A stretch of 14,979 nucleotides of DNA from Candidatus Dadabacteria bacterium (GTDB lineage: Bacteria; Desulfobacterota_D; UBA1144; Nemesobacterales; JADFKM01): assembly GCA_022564935.1 (NCBI GenBank), contig JADFKM010000051.1, positions 1 to 14,979 on the forward strand, read 5' to 3'. A model generated the notes under the pieces. The model did not search any database and had not been told where the DNA came from. It was given only the letters and a program-made list of their open reading frames with translations. Shown in pieces: positions 1 through 6,473 of the stretch. Within the stretch, counting starts at the first letter, position 1, and each line of letters opens with the position of its first letter. Both the position numbers and the translations under genes were made by a program.

Positions 1-612
1 GGTCTTGTCGGAGAACCATATCACCACATCTCTAGTCCCGGTGATGTGATTTTCTTCTATCCTTGTACCCGAGCTGTACCAGATACGGATCCCATCACCC
101 CTCGAGGCGATGGGAAGCTCCTTGCCCACAACGACATTGCCGCGAACTGTGGTATTCGGCGAATTTCTGAGATAAATACCGAATAGAACGTCTTTTAGGG
201 TGTTGTCCTCGATGAGGGTGCCCGAAGCCCCGTCGAGACTAATGCCTCCGTCCTCGCTGTTGAGGCTCGAGCCGCTGCCCCTGATCTCAAACCCCTTGAC
301 CACACAACCGGGTGCACTGATAGAGAGTACAGTCCCCTCGCCCCCGCCGTCTATTACGGGTCTGCCCACGCCCTTAAGGGTCAGAGGTTTGTCTATTACT
401 ACCCGCTCCCTGTAAACACCATCCTCTACAACTACAATATCCCCGTCTGAAGCGGCGCCTATGGCCTGCGCGATAGTGCTGTACCCGCCCCGCAGCGAAA
501 CAGTATGGATCTCGGCTACTGCGCTGCAGTTTCGCTGTGCTCCGGAGGCGGCCACAAAAACAAGTACGGACAGGCAAGCGAACATTTGTTTTTGTAAGGA
601 CATGCGTTGCAT
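1..612 (-). CDS. nosD: NosD, periplasmic copper/maturation protein for nitrous oxide reductase (3' end outside window)
   Basis: NosD is a secreted right-handed beta-helix protein needed, with the NosFY ABC transporter, to assemble the CuZ centre of NosZ. The minus-strand frame stays open to base 1, so only the N-terminal ~204 residues are seen. I chose ATG 612 because GAGG lies 8 bases upstream and it gives a signal peptide with basic residues before the hydrophobic stretch ACLSVLVFVAAS; ATG 603 and 585 are alternatives, the last without a charged N-region. After the signal come a CASH/NosD-like segment (STIAQAIGAASDGDIVVVED) and turn repeats typical of the fold (GVYRERVVIDKPLTLKGVG, GGISLDGASGTLIEDNTL, GIYLRNSPNTTVRGNVV, GDGIRIWYSSGTRIEENHI). 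It is the fifth gene of the nos operon and overlaps the preceding gene by about 97 bases. Seen: frame and repeats. Known: NosD role. The C-terminus and downstream nos genes lie outside. Confidence 0.9.
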   Translation of the reverse strand, partial: MQRMSLQKQMFACLSVLVFVAASGAQRNCSAVAEIHTVSLRGGYSTIAQAIGAASDGDIVVVEDGVYRERVVIDKPLTLKGVGRPVIDGGGEGTVLSISAPGCVVKGFEIRGSGSSLNSEDGGISLDGASGTLIEDNTLKDVLFGIYLRNSPNTTVRGNVVVGKELPIASRGDGIRIWYSSGTRIEENHITGTRDVVIWFSDKT

Positions 613-1256
613 ACCGTAAACCTCAACAATAATGCTGCTAAGACAAAAATCAAAGACCCAAGAGCCAAATAAAACCCTACATCCAGTGACCCGACCGTCG
701 AAAACTGGCCTATTTTGCCTTCCCCAATAAGGCGAGGCGTGAACGGCTCAAAGGTGATAGGCGCCCTTGGGTCGAGGTCGTGCCCGAATCGGTAGAGCCA
801 AAACATCATGTTCATGATGAAAGCGATCGGGAAAACGAGCGCGGGAAGCGCCAGCAGGCTCATCCACCGCCTCCCTGAGAACACAAATAGAAGGGTAAAC
901 AGCGAAATAAAGGCCAGACCGTAAAGGGCGATCGAGCGCTCGAAGCGCGCGGCCTCCTCCAGCTTCTTCATCCCGATATAGTGGTTCAGCAGGTCAATCT
1001 CGAACGTGTCGCCTTCGATCTTCGTAAGGTGGACCTGCACATGAAGTCCGTCGGGATACTGGGGGGCGTTCAATACCACACTCCAGTACGGGAACATCAA
1101 TGAAAGCATAAGAAGAACAACCGCGACCAGCGACAGTGCCGCGGCCGCGTATCTTCTCTTCCCGTGGGGCATGGGCCCCGGGACCCATGATGTGATCTCT
1201 GTGACTTTGCCGGGCTCGGGTCTTTCTTCAATTATAACCGTAGAAGCTCTCGACAT
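516..1256 (-). CDS. Polytopic membrane protein in the nosB position, with Cys-rich tail
   Basis: This 246-residue protein has about four membrane helices (roughly residues 36-58, 110-127, 132-153, 195-213). A periplasmic-type loop after helix 1 carries the motif QYPDGLHVQVHLTKIEGDTF followed by EIDLLNHYIGM. The start is ATG 1256: AAGGAG lies 9 bases upstream, and a TTG 21 bases further up would put that ribosome site inside the gene. Clade II nos clusters carry a polytopic protein of unknown function (NosB) between nosZ and nosD; position and topology match, so NosB-like is my inference, and I recognise no enzyme domain. The tail after the last helix has four cysteines in a CxxC-x5-CxxxC pattern (about residues 216, 219, 225, 229), suggesting metal binding or a redox centre. 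This tail lies wholly in the region that also encodes the NosD signal peptide. The stop is TAG. Confidence 0.75.
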   Translation of the reverse strand: MSRASTVIIEERPEPGKVTEITSWVPGPMPHGKRRYAAAALSLVAVVLLMLSLMFPYWSVVLNAPQYPDGLHVQVHLTKIEGDTFEIDLLNHYIGMKKLEEAARFERSIALYGLAFISLFTLLFVFSGRRWMSLLALPALVFPIAFIMNMMFWLYRFGHDLDPRAPITFEPFTPRLIGEGKIGQFSTVGSLDVGFYLALGSLIFVLAALLLRFTVCNACPYKNKCSLACPYLFLWPPPEHSETAAQ

Positions 1257-1328
1257 AGCGAGTGTCTCCTTTTTCAAAACCGGAATAGAACTCTACTGAG
1301 CAAATATTGTGCGTGTGTACAGAATTTG

Positions 1329-1700
1329 CTAACTGCCGCCTAAAATGCTCTTCGCATTCAGGGCCGCCGTGGCGGATTTTACCAGGTACTGCCATGCCAT
1401 ATTGTAGTTGGAGCCGGCCTTTTCAAAATCCTTCTTTCCCATCTCGCCGTCCGCCTTTGAAAATATCTCATCGGCCTTCTCCATCCACATCTTGGCATCG
1501 GCTATCAGGTCTTTTGCCGCATCATTCCCTTTGTCCCCCGTTTTATCGAGTTCCCCGATCACACTGGCAACGATCACCCTGGTATCAATTGCCTGCTTCT
1601 GCCAGGACAGGGCGCTTTCTTTACTGCCGGCCAGGGCCGGAAGCGCCGATGCGATCATAAAAAAGGCTGACAAGGTAATTAAACTCAGCAATGTTTTCAT
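1329..1700 (-). CDS. Small secreted helical protein of unknown function in the nos operon
   Basis: This 123-residue protein starts at ATG 1700, with GGAGG 8 bases upstream. A clear Sec signal peptide (MKTLLSLITLSAFFMIASA) ends near LPALA before GSKES, leaving about 99 mature residues. The mature part is predicted to be nearly all helix, with alternating charged and hydrophobic positions and aromatic/Met positions (SWQKQ, MWMEKADEIF, NMAWQYLV), as in a small helical bundle. It has no cysteine or histidine, so heme or classical copper binding is unlikely. It sits between nosZ and the nosB-like gene, about 100 bases after the nosZ stop and behind a GC-rich hairpin, and so is probably transcribed with them. 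I do not recognise the family; a periplasmic NosZ accessory or assembly factor is inference from location only. Confidence 0.8.
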   Translation of the reverse strand: MKTLLSLITLSAFFMIASALPALAGSKESALSWQKQAIDTRVIVASVIGELDKTGDKGNDAAKDLIADAKMWMEKADEIFSKADGEMGKKDFEKAGSNYNMAWQYLVKSATAALNAKSILGGS

Positions 1701-1743
1701 CTTTAATGCCTCCTTTTGTAAAAATTTGTGATAAATATCTTTG

Positions 1744-1782
1744 GGGGCCGCCTCTAGGAAATTAGTTTTGAGGAGCGGCCCC
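1744..1782 (-). other. Intercistronic GC-rich hairpin between nosZ and the small secreted gene
   Basis: GGGGCCGC (1744-1751) and GCGGCCCC (1775-1782) are a perfect 8-base inverted repeat, extended by CTC/GAG (1752-1754 and 1770-1772) with a two-base bulge. It lies just 3' of the nosZ stop in the sense of transcription. No T-run follows it on the minus strand, so it looks less like a full terminator than like an mRNA 3'-end stabiliser, processing site or partial attenuator that could raise nosZ over downstream genes. The repeat is seen; the role is inferred. Confidence 0.55.
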
Positions 1783-1800
1783 GTCCTGCGTTTAAGATCC

Positions 1801-3810
1801 TTACTTCTTAGGCTCCACGAACAGATACCCCGCCATCTCTAGATGGAGCGCCGAGCAGAACTCGGTGCAGTAGAAGGGGTATACCCCAGGCTTGTCTGCG
1901 GTGAACCTGACGGTGCTGCTCTCGCCGGGCTCGAGGCTCAGATTAATGTTGTATCCGCTGATGGCGAACCCGTGCGTGGCGTCCCTTGCGCGCTCTACAT
2001 TCGTTATATAAATAACGACGTTATCTCCCTCCATCACTTTTATATGCTCGGGGTTGAAACGGCTTCTTAGAGCCGTCATCCAAACCTCTACTTTGTTGCC
2101 ATTTCTCACTATCCTCTCTTTGCCGAGCATCGCGGCATTGGGGTCTTTGCTCATGGTGGCGGGGTTAAACCCTACCTCGGGATAGACCTTCCAGGGGCTG
2201 AGCTTGTCGGCCTTTATCATCTGCACGTAATGGGGCTCGCCGATACCGATCGGCATATCGTAGAGGAGCTTCATTTTATTCCCAGTAATGTCAAGGAGCT
2301 GGAAGTTCTGCGGGTAAAGGGGCCCGACTTCATTGAACCGGTCTATCGACCACTTGTTCAGAGACACGCAGTACTTGCCGTCCGGAGTAACGGTGTCGCC
2401 CTCGGCGCAGACAATGTGGCCGACGTTGTAATGTATCGGGATTTTATCGATCAACTGCCATGCCTTCTCACCCTCATGGTACGGGGGCCCGAGGCTCCAT
2501 TTGGCGACCGTACTCTCGATGAAGACGCTCGTATAGGCATAGCCCTTATTGTCAAACTGTGTGTGCAGGGGCCCGAGACCTATATTTAGCTGGGCTTCCA
2601 CCACGTCGTTGTATTTAAGAATAGGAACCCCATACGGGTCCTTTCCCTCATAGTTCTTGTTCTTGATAGCCTTCATTATCCTATCGAAGGTAAATATGGT
2701 GACGTGGGTGTCCAGTTTTCCCGAGATCACGATGTAGTTGCCGTCGGGGGCAACATCTACTCCATGGGGGCTCTTGGCTTCAGGGACAAAGTAGAGGATC
2801 TCTTCGGCAACGGCCACATCGAGGGGGATCACATCTACCCCGGAGACCTTCTTTGCCTTGCCCTGCTTCACAATCTGGATGGCCTTACGCATGTTTATCA
2901 CGTGAAGGTAGTCCATATCCCTCTGAGAAGCGCCGGCCTCGAACGGCGGTTTGCCCTGGCCTATGCCTCCCGTGGCCATCTCTGTGTTGAACGAGTTGCA
3001 GAAGATCCACCCTTCGCTCACCTTTTTCCCGGGGTCGCACAGGTCTTGCCAGTATGGAGGCACCTCAATCTGGAAGGAGCCCTCAGCTACAATTTTTCCC
3101 TTCTGCCTGTCGAATTTGTGGAACACGATCAACCCCCGGTACTTCTCTTTGTACTGTTCTATAGGGGCATATTCATGAAATGGCAGCGGTGTGGCGTACT
3201 GCGATCCCGAGATTATGTATTCGGTATTCGGGGTAACGAAAGCGCCGCCGTGATTCGATATCAGGTTAGGGGTCTTGACGATCTGCTTGGTCTCGAAATC
3301 CCGGAGGTCGATAACGGCAATTCTTGCGTTCGCCTTGTCGTTGATAAAAAGGAACTGTCCGTCGTATTCCCCGTTAGTCTCGCTTAAGGCCGGATGGTGG
3401 GTGTCCCCCCAGTTGAGGGTGCGCTGTTTGCCGACCGTCATATTGCCGGAGCTCAACAATATAGCCGATTCTTCAGAGCCCTGTCCGAACCCCTGCCACG
3501 GCTCAGGCGTGAAAACGGCTATTACTTTGAGAAGCCTCATAGAGGGAACGCCAATGACAAGAACCTGACCCGAATGACCGCCTGAGGCGAACATTAGGTA
3601 TTCATCACGCTTACCCGTAGGAACATAGGTCTTCAGGGCAGCTTCGATGTTGGCCGGGGTAAGACCGCGCGCCTTCGCAATCTGCTCTGCGTTTCCCGAA
3701 AGACCCGGCTGCCTGCTCTTGCTCTCCAATACACCGGAGAACAGAAGCAGCAGACCGATTAAAAAAGCGAGGCCCAGACCGCCCAGGCCAAACTTTGTCC
3801 ACTTAATCAT
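1801..3810 (-). CDS. nosZ: Nitrous oxide reductase, clade II (Sec-exported)
   Basis: NosZ reduces N2O to N2 in the periplasm using CuZ (catalytic) and CuA (electron entry) centres. The protein has 669 residues from ATG 3810, where AAGGAGG sits 8 bases upstream; GTG 3816 is too close to that site. The N-terminus (MIKWTKFGLGGLGLAFLIGL) lacks a twin-arginine motif, which together with the sequence style marks clade II. All seven expected CuZ histidine contexts are visible: DTHHP (about 138-139), NHGG (about 187), SPHG, GPLHTQF, YNVGHIV and GEPHY. The C-terminal cupredoxin domain has the CuA set: THGFA (His about 613), then C-x3-C-x3-H-x2-M (about 648, 652, 656, 659). No C-terminal heme domain is present. 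The cytochrome c gene ends inside its start (shared ATGATTAA), implying translational coupling and suggesting that cytochrome is the electron donor. Confidence 0.97.
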   Translation of the reverse strand: MIKWTKFGLGGLGLAFLIGLLLLFSGVLESKSRQPGLSGNAEQIAKARGLTPANIEAALKTYVPTGKRDEYLMFASGGHSGQVLVIGVPSMRLLKVIAVFTPEPWQGFGQGSEESAILLSSGNMTVGKQRTLNWGDTHHPALSETNGEYDGQFLFINDKANARIAVIDLRDFETKQIVKTPNLISNHGGAFVTPNTEYIISGSQYATPLPFHEYAPIEQYKEKYRGLIVFHKFDRQKGKIVAEGSFQIEVPPYWQDLCDPGKKVSEGWIFCNSFNTEMATGGIGQGKPPFEAGASQRDMDYLHVINMRKAIQIVKQGKAKKVSGVDVIPLDVAVAEEILYFVPEAKSPHGVDVAPDGNYIVISGKLDTHVTIFTFDRIMKAIKNKNYEGKDPYGVPILKYNDVVEAQLNIGLGPLHTQFDNKGYAYTSVFIESTVAKWSLGPPYHEGEKAWQLIDKIPIHYNVGHIVCAEGDTVTPDGKYCVSLNKWSIDRFNEVGPLYPQNFQLLDITGNKMKLLYDMPIGIGEPHYVQMIKADKLSPWKVYPEVGFNPATMSKDPNAAMLGKERIVRNGNKVEVWMTALRSRFNPEHIKVMEGDNVVIYITNVERARDATHGFAISGYNINLSLEPGESSTVRFTADKPGVYPFYCTEFCSALHLEMAGYLFVEPKK

Positions 3811-4255
3811 TTTCACTACCTCCTTTATTTGTTTCTTCCAATTTGTCGCTGTTTTGGGAATCTTGGGAATCGAGGAGCTTCAAGTACTTTAGAAGCGCCT
3901 CGACTTCATCATCGCTGAGTCCCTGGTTGGGCATAGGAACGTAGTATTCCATGAGGAGCTCCTTGGCTATCGGGTCGGTGTAGACCATCTCATCGGGCGC
4001 CTTAATCCAGCGCCTGAGCCACTGCTCCTCCCTCCTCTCGGTTACGCCTTTTAAGTCCGGGCCGGAGAGCTTCCCACCCCCTATTGTATGACAGCCGATA
4101 CAACCCTTCTCAACAAAGAGTTTTTTGCCTACCTCGGCTACACCCTCACTCTCTTTGGGTTCGCTCTCATCGCTGTAAAGTGGAATGTAAGACGTGAAGA
4201 TCAAGACAAAAAAAATGGCAATAATTGATATTGCCCCTCTGTACCCGCTATACAT
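3803..4255 (-). CDS. Membrane-anchored monoheme cytochrome c (NosC-type position)
   Basis: This 150-residue class I-like cytochrome c probably feeds electrons to NosZ. ATG 4255 has AAGGAG 7 bases upstream. Residues 8-26 form a single hydrophobic helix (ISIIAIFFVLIF) that would anchor it in the inner membrane with the heme domain in the periplasm. The heme site is CIGCH (52-56), followed by GGKLSGPDLKGV; the likely distal ligand is Met108 in YYVPMPN, and a final helix (SDDEVEALLKYLKLL) closes the fold. An acidic, Ser/Asn-rich tail of about 22 residues follows. It is first in the operon and overlaps nosZ by 8 bases. Clade II nos clusters usually carry one or two such cytochromes (nosC1/nosC2); which one this corresponds to cannot be decided. 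The electron-donor role is inference from linkage. Confidence 0.92.
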   Translation of the reverse strand: MYSGYRGAISIIAIFFVLIFTSYIPLYSDESEPKESEGVAEVGKKLFVEKGCIGCHTIGGGKLSGPDLKGVTERREEQWLRRWIKAPDEMVYTDPIAKELLMEYYVPMPNQGLSDDEVEALLKYLKLLDSQDSQNSDKLEETNKGGSEND

Positions 4256-4487
4256 TACAAGACTCCTTGGATACTTGAGTATTTATTAGTATTCACTTAT
4301 ATATTAATCGAAAAGGGGGCACAATCAAGGGCAAAATGTACGCAAATGCGAAAAAACTTCGCTCCTCGATGCCCCCTCAATTCTAACCGTCTCTAATTAC
4401 ACGAATATTTCATTCACTATTTAAGAAATATTGTCAATGTCCGTGACTTCCGCACGCTATTCTGTAATATATGCTTACATGAATACT
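4256..4487. promoter_or_regulatory. Divergent control region between the nos operon and the SCO gene
   Basis: About 230 AT-rich bases separate the divergent genes and must carry both promoters. Seen here: a short palindrome ATACT-TG-AGTAT (4271-4282) just upstream of the nos operon ribosome site; AGTATT repeated at 4278-4283 and 4289-4294; and a long-range inverted pair GGGGGCA (4315-4321) / TGCCCCC (4370-4376). I found no convincing TTGAT-N4-ATCAA Fnr-type box, so which element the Crp/Fnr neighbour would use is unknown. Promoter hexamers are not assigned. Confidence 0.5.
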
Positions 4488-5105
4488 ATGAAAAAGCGCT
4501 CGCTTCTCCTCATTTTGCCCCTTGCAGCGCTTTTGGTTGCCGGAAGCGCTTTCTATATGTACCGCCATTTTCGACTTAAAGTCGAAAATGGCGCATTTCA
4601 CGGGGTTCTCTACGATGAAACGGCGCCGGGTATCTCGCTTACCGACCACAATGGCGAGAGACTGTCACTCTCGGACCTCAGGGGCAAGGTAGTGCTCCTT
4701 TTCTTTGGATACACACACTGCCCAGATATTTGCCCTACGACCCTTCTTAAGCTTAAGAGGGTGGTGACTCTGCTCCGGGAGTCCGAGGACAGGGTACGGG
4801 TTGTGTTCATCACGGTCGATCCGGAGCGGGATAACCCCAATAGGCTCAAGGCATATATACCTTACTTTGGGAAGGAGTTTGTGGGACTTACGGGAAGCAT
4901 GGGTGATATCGAAAAAGTGGCCGGTGCATACAACGTTATTTACAAAAAGGAATATGACGAGGACTCGAAGCTCGAATACCTCATGGGACACACCTCATCC
5001 GTTTACCTTATCGACCCGGAGGGGAAATTGCTTCTCCGGTACTCTCAGGGCAAGCTCGACCCTGCATGGGTTGCCGAAGATATAAAAAAGATTTTGGATC
5101 GATAA
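4488..5105 (+). CDS. SCO1/SenC-family copper chaperone / thiol-disulfide protein
   Basis: SCO proteins deliver copper or reduce cysteines of CuA centres; beside nosZ the likely client is the NosZ CuA site (inference). From ATG 4488 the protein has 205 residues: a membrane anchor (MKKRSLLLILPLAALLVAGS), then a thioredoxin-fold domain with the SCO motif THCPDICP (Cys about 78 and 82) and the third copper ligand His in GHTSSVYLID (about 168). The segment ITVDPERDNPNRLKAY is also typical. The start is uncertain: no Shine-Dalgarno sequence is visible before ATG 4488, ATG 4479, ATG 4437 or TTG 4431; 4488 gives the cleanest anchor. It is divergent from the nos operon. A 31-base near-perfect palindrome lies inside the gene just after the anchor. 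A small inverted repeat ATCGATA-N4-TATCGAT straddles the stop. Confidence 0.93.
   Translation: MKKRSLLLILPLAALLVAGSAFYMYRHFRLKVENGAFHGVLYDETAPGISLTDHNGERLSLSDLRGKVVLLFFGYTHCPDICPTTLLKLKRVVTLLRESEDRVRVVFITVDPERDNPNRLKAYIPYFGKEFVGLTGSMGDIEKVAGAYNVIYKKEYDEDSKLEYLMGHTSSVYLIDPEGKLLLRYSQGKLDPAWVAEDIKKILDR
4563..4593. repeat. 31-base perfect inverted repeat within the SCO coding sequence
   Basis: CGCCATTTTCGACTT (4563-4577) and AAGTCGAAAATGGCG (4579-4593) are exact reverse complements around a single A. The repeat encodes about RHFRLKVENG, just after the membrane anchor. As RNA it would form a strong hairpin about 75 bases into the gene; as DNA it is a candidate operator or extrudable palindrome. 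The repeat is directly seen; no function is established. Confidence 0.9.
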
Positions 5106-5115
5106 TAATATCGAT
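5098..5115. repeat. Short inverted repeat over the SCO stop codon
   Basis: ATCGATA (5098-5104) and TATCGAT (5109-5115) flank ATAA. A second small stem, GCTCT-AAG-AGAGC, lies at 5147-5159. Neither is followed by a T-run, so these are at best weak 3'-end structures and not clear terminators. Confidence 0.4.
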
Positions 5116-5592
5116 TCCGCTCAACACAGGCTGAAAATTTGCATACGCTCTAAGAGAGCAACCCGGATATTGGAACCGCCGGTCGGGGGCTCGGCTCTCT
5201 ACCGATGCGCTCCTTGTTTAATAATATCAGCTAGTTTCTGTCACGCCCAAAATCGAGTAAAATTTCTGTCTAAGAATTTTTTCAAAACTCTATACGATGG
5301 AAGTCAAAGGGGGGCGATTCTTTAAACTTTTAGATTTTTTTCTCCAGTAGAGTCGTTTCTTTTATTCTTAAAAAATTTTGATTTAGCAATTAATTTATTA
5401 TAGAGTATACAAGAGAGGGTAGAACAGGGGGCAGTGAAGATGGGGGTAAGGAAATTTCTCCGAAATCAAAACGGAGATTTCATCACTACTCTAAGAAGTT
5501 CCTATAATCTTATTCCACCAATAAAAATCAACAATTTAGGAATAAGAAGTCGGGCTTTGAGTATTAAGCTCGATTTTTTATAGGCCAGCGGT
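5106..5592. other. 487-base gap without a gene, holding inverted repeats upstream of the regulator
   Basis: No convincing coding frame is seen. The part from 5240 to 5410 is very AT-rich. A hairpin forms from 5451-5462 and 5472-5481 (CTCCG/CGGAG plus GAAAT/ATTTC with a TT bulge). Further on, TCTTATTCC (5508-5516) pairs with GGAATAAGA (5539-5547), while TTCCTA (5499-5504) could pair with the overlapping TAGGAA (5537-5542), so two alternative pairings compete. A weak promoter-like pair is TTGATT (5378-5383) and TATAGA (5399-5404). This could be a long leader or small RNA for the regulator; that is speculation. Confidence 0.5.
5557..5584 (+). promoter_or_regulatory. Candidate promoter of the Crp/Fnr regulator
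   Basis: TTGAGT (5557-5562) and TATAGG (5579-5584) match -35 and -10 hexamers at four of six positions each, 16 bases apart. Initiation from here would begin almost at ATG 5593, giving a leaderless or nearly leaderless mRNA, consistent with the absence of a Shine-Dalgarno sequence. An imperfect dyad TTGAG-N7-CTCGA overlaps the promoter and could be an autoregulatory site. Confidence 0.3.
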
Positions 5593-6324
5593 ATGGATTA
5601 TTCGAGCATAAAGCAAAATGTTCAAAGCTGTTTTGTTTGTAGTACAAGAGCAGGCAGTATCTTTTCTGACCTCGATCATTCACGCATAGAGGTACTCGAC
5701 CGTATGACGCTAAAGAGCATCTATCCAGGCGGTACTGTCGTGTTTGTAGAAGACGATCAGCCACGAGGAGTCTATTGCATTTGCTCCGGGCGGGTGAAGC
5801 TTTCGGGCTATTCGTCCGATGGGCGAGCGGTTATCGTCGATATCGCAACTGCCGGAAATGTACTCGGTGTAAAGGAGTTGCTGTCGGGGAATCCTTACAA
5901 TTTGACGGCAGAGACACTTGTTCCAACCCAGCTGTGTTTCATCAGGAAAGATGACTTCCTCGGTTTCTTGAATCAAAACGGGGATGTTTGTTTGAGACTT
6001 GTAGAGGAGTTGTGCACTAAGCTTTGTGAAGCGCATCGAAAAGTAAGCGATGCGGCACTCAAACGATCATATGAACGGCTGGTGGAATTGTTGTTAAGAC
6101 TTTACAAAAGTCATGGTGAGCCGACATCAGACGGTGTCAGGCTGAATATAAACTTGAGTCAGGAAGAACTTGCCGAGGAGATAGGCGTGTCAAGGCGAAC
6201 ACTCACTCGGGCGCTCACGAACCTCAAGCGCCTGGGAATAATCGAGTGCCGACGGCGCTCTATTATAGTCCGCGATAGAGTCGCGCTTGAGAATAGCCTG
6301 ACCTCGAAAAATCTATTACAATAA
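5593..6324 (+). CDS. Crp/Fnr-family transcriptional regulator
   Basis: This 243-residue regulator has a cyclic-nucleotide-binding-type beta-roll (about 25-125, including YPGGTVVFVEDDQPRGVYCICSGRVKL), a long dimerisation helix (about 130-170) and a C-terminal winged helix-turn-helix (LSQEELAEEIGVSRRTLTRAL, about 188-208, then the wing LGIIECRRRSIIVRD). The N-terminus has CFVC (Cys13, Cys16) ahead of the effector domain, a place where many Fnr-like proteins carry cysteines; additional cysteines are at 62, 64, 115, 133, 141 and 145. It lacks the full E. coli Fnr CxxCxxxxxC spacing, so an iron-sulfur cluster is possible but not shown. ATG 5593 has no clear ribosome site. Placed after the divergent nos/SCO pair and before the heme-propeller gene, it probably controls one or both in response to low oxygen or N-oxides (inference). 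Confidence 0.93.
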   Translation: MDYSSIKQNVQSCFVCSTRAGSIFSDLDHSRIEVLDRMTLKSIYPGGTVVFVEDDQPRGVYCICSGRVKLSGYSSDGRAVIVDIATAGNVLGVKELLSGNPYNLTAETLVPTQLCFIRKDDFLGFLNQNGDVCLRLVEELCTKLCEAHRKVSDAALKRSYERLVELLLRLYKSHGEPTSDGVRLNINLSQEELAEEIGVSRRTLTRALTNLKRLGIIECRRRSIIVRDRVALENSLTSKNLLQ

Positions 6325-6379
6325 TCAACCTCTAATCGCTTTCCCATCAACAAAATATACACGGCATTTGGAATTGAGA

Positions 6380-6408
6380 CATATATCCCAATTTTACTGG
6401 GACATATG
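6380..6408. promoter_or_regulatory. Operator-like inverted repeat upstream of the heme-propeller gene
   Basis: CATATATCCCA (6380-6390) and TGGGACATATG (6398-6408) are 11-base arms with one mismatch, separated by ATTTTAC. It lies about 65 bases upstream of the start codon at 6474, in a spot suited to a repressor/activator operator or a 5'-UTR hairpin. It does not match the Fnr half-site TTGAT. Symmetry is seen; the binding factor is unknown. Confidence 0.5.
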
Positions 6409-6473
6409 ACCTTACACATACCTCCCACCTGTGATAAATGAATAAGTAAAACAAAACAAGGAGGTAAGAAGTC

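Noticed and set aside
2704-3387. 227-codon plus-strand open frame opposite nosZ
   Set aside because: Lies entirely antisense within nosZ, which has all catalytic motifs; no ribosome site or domain.
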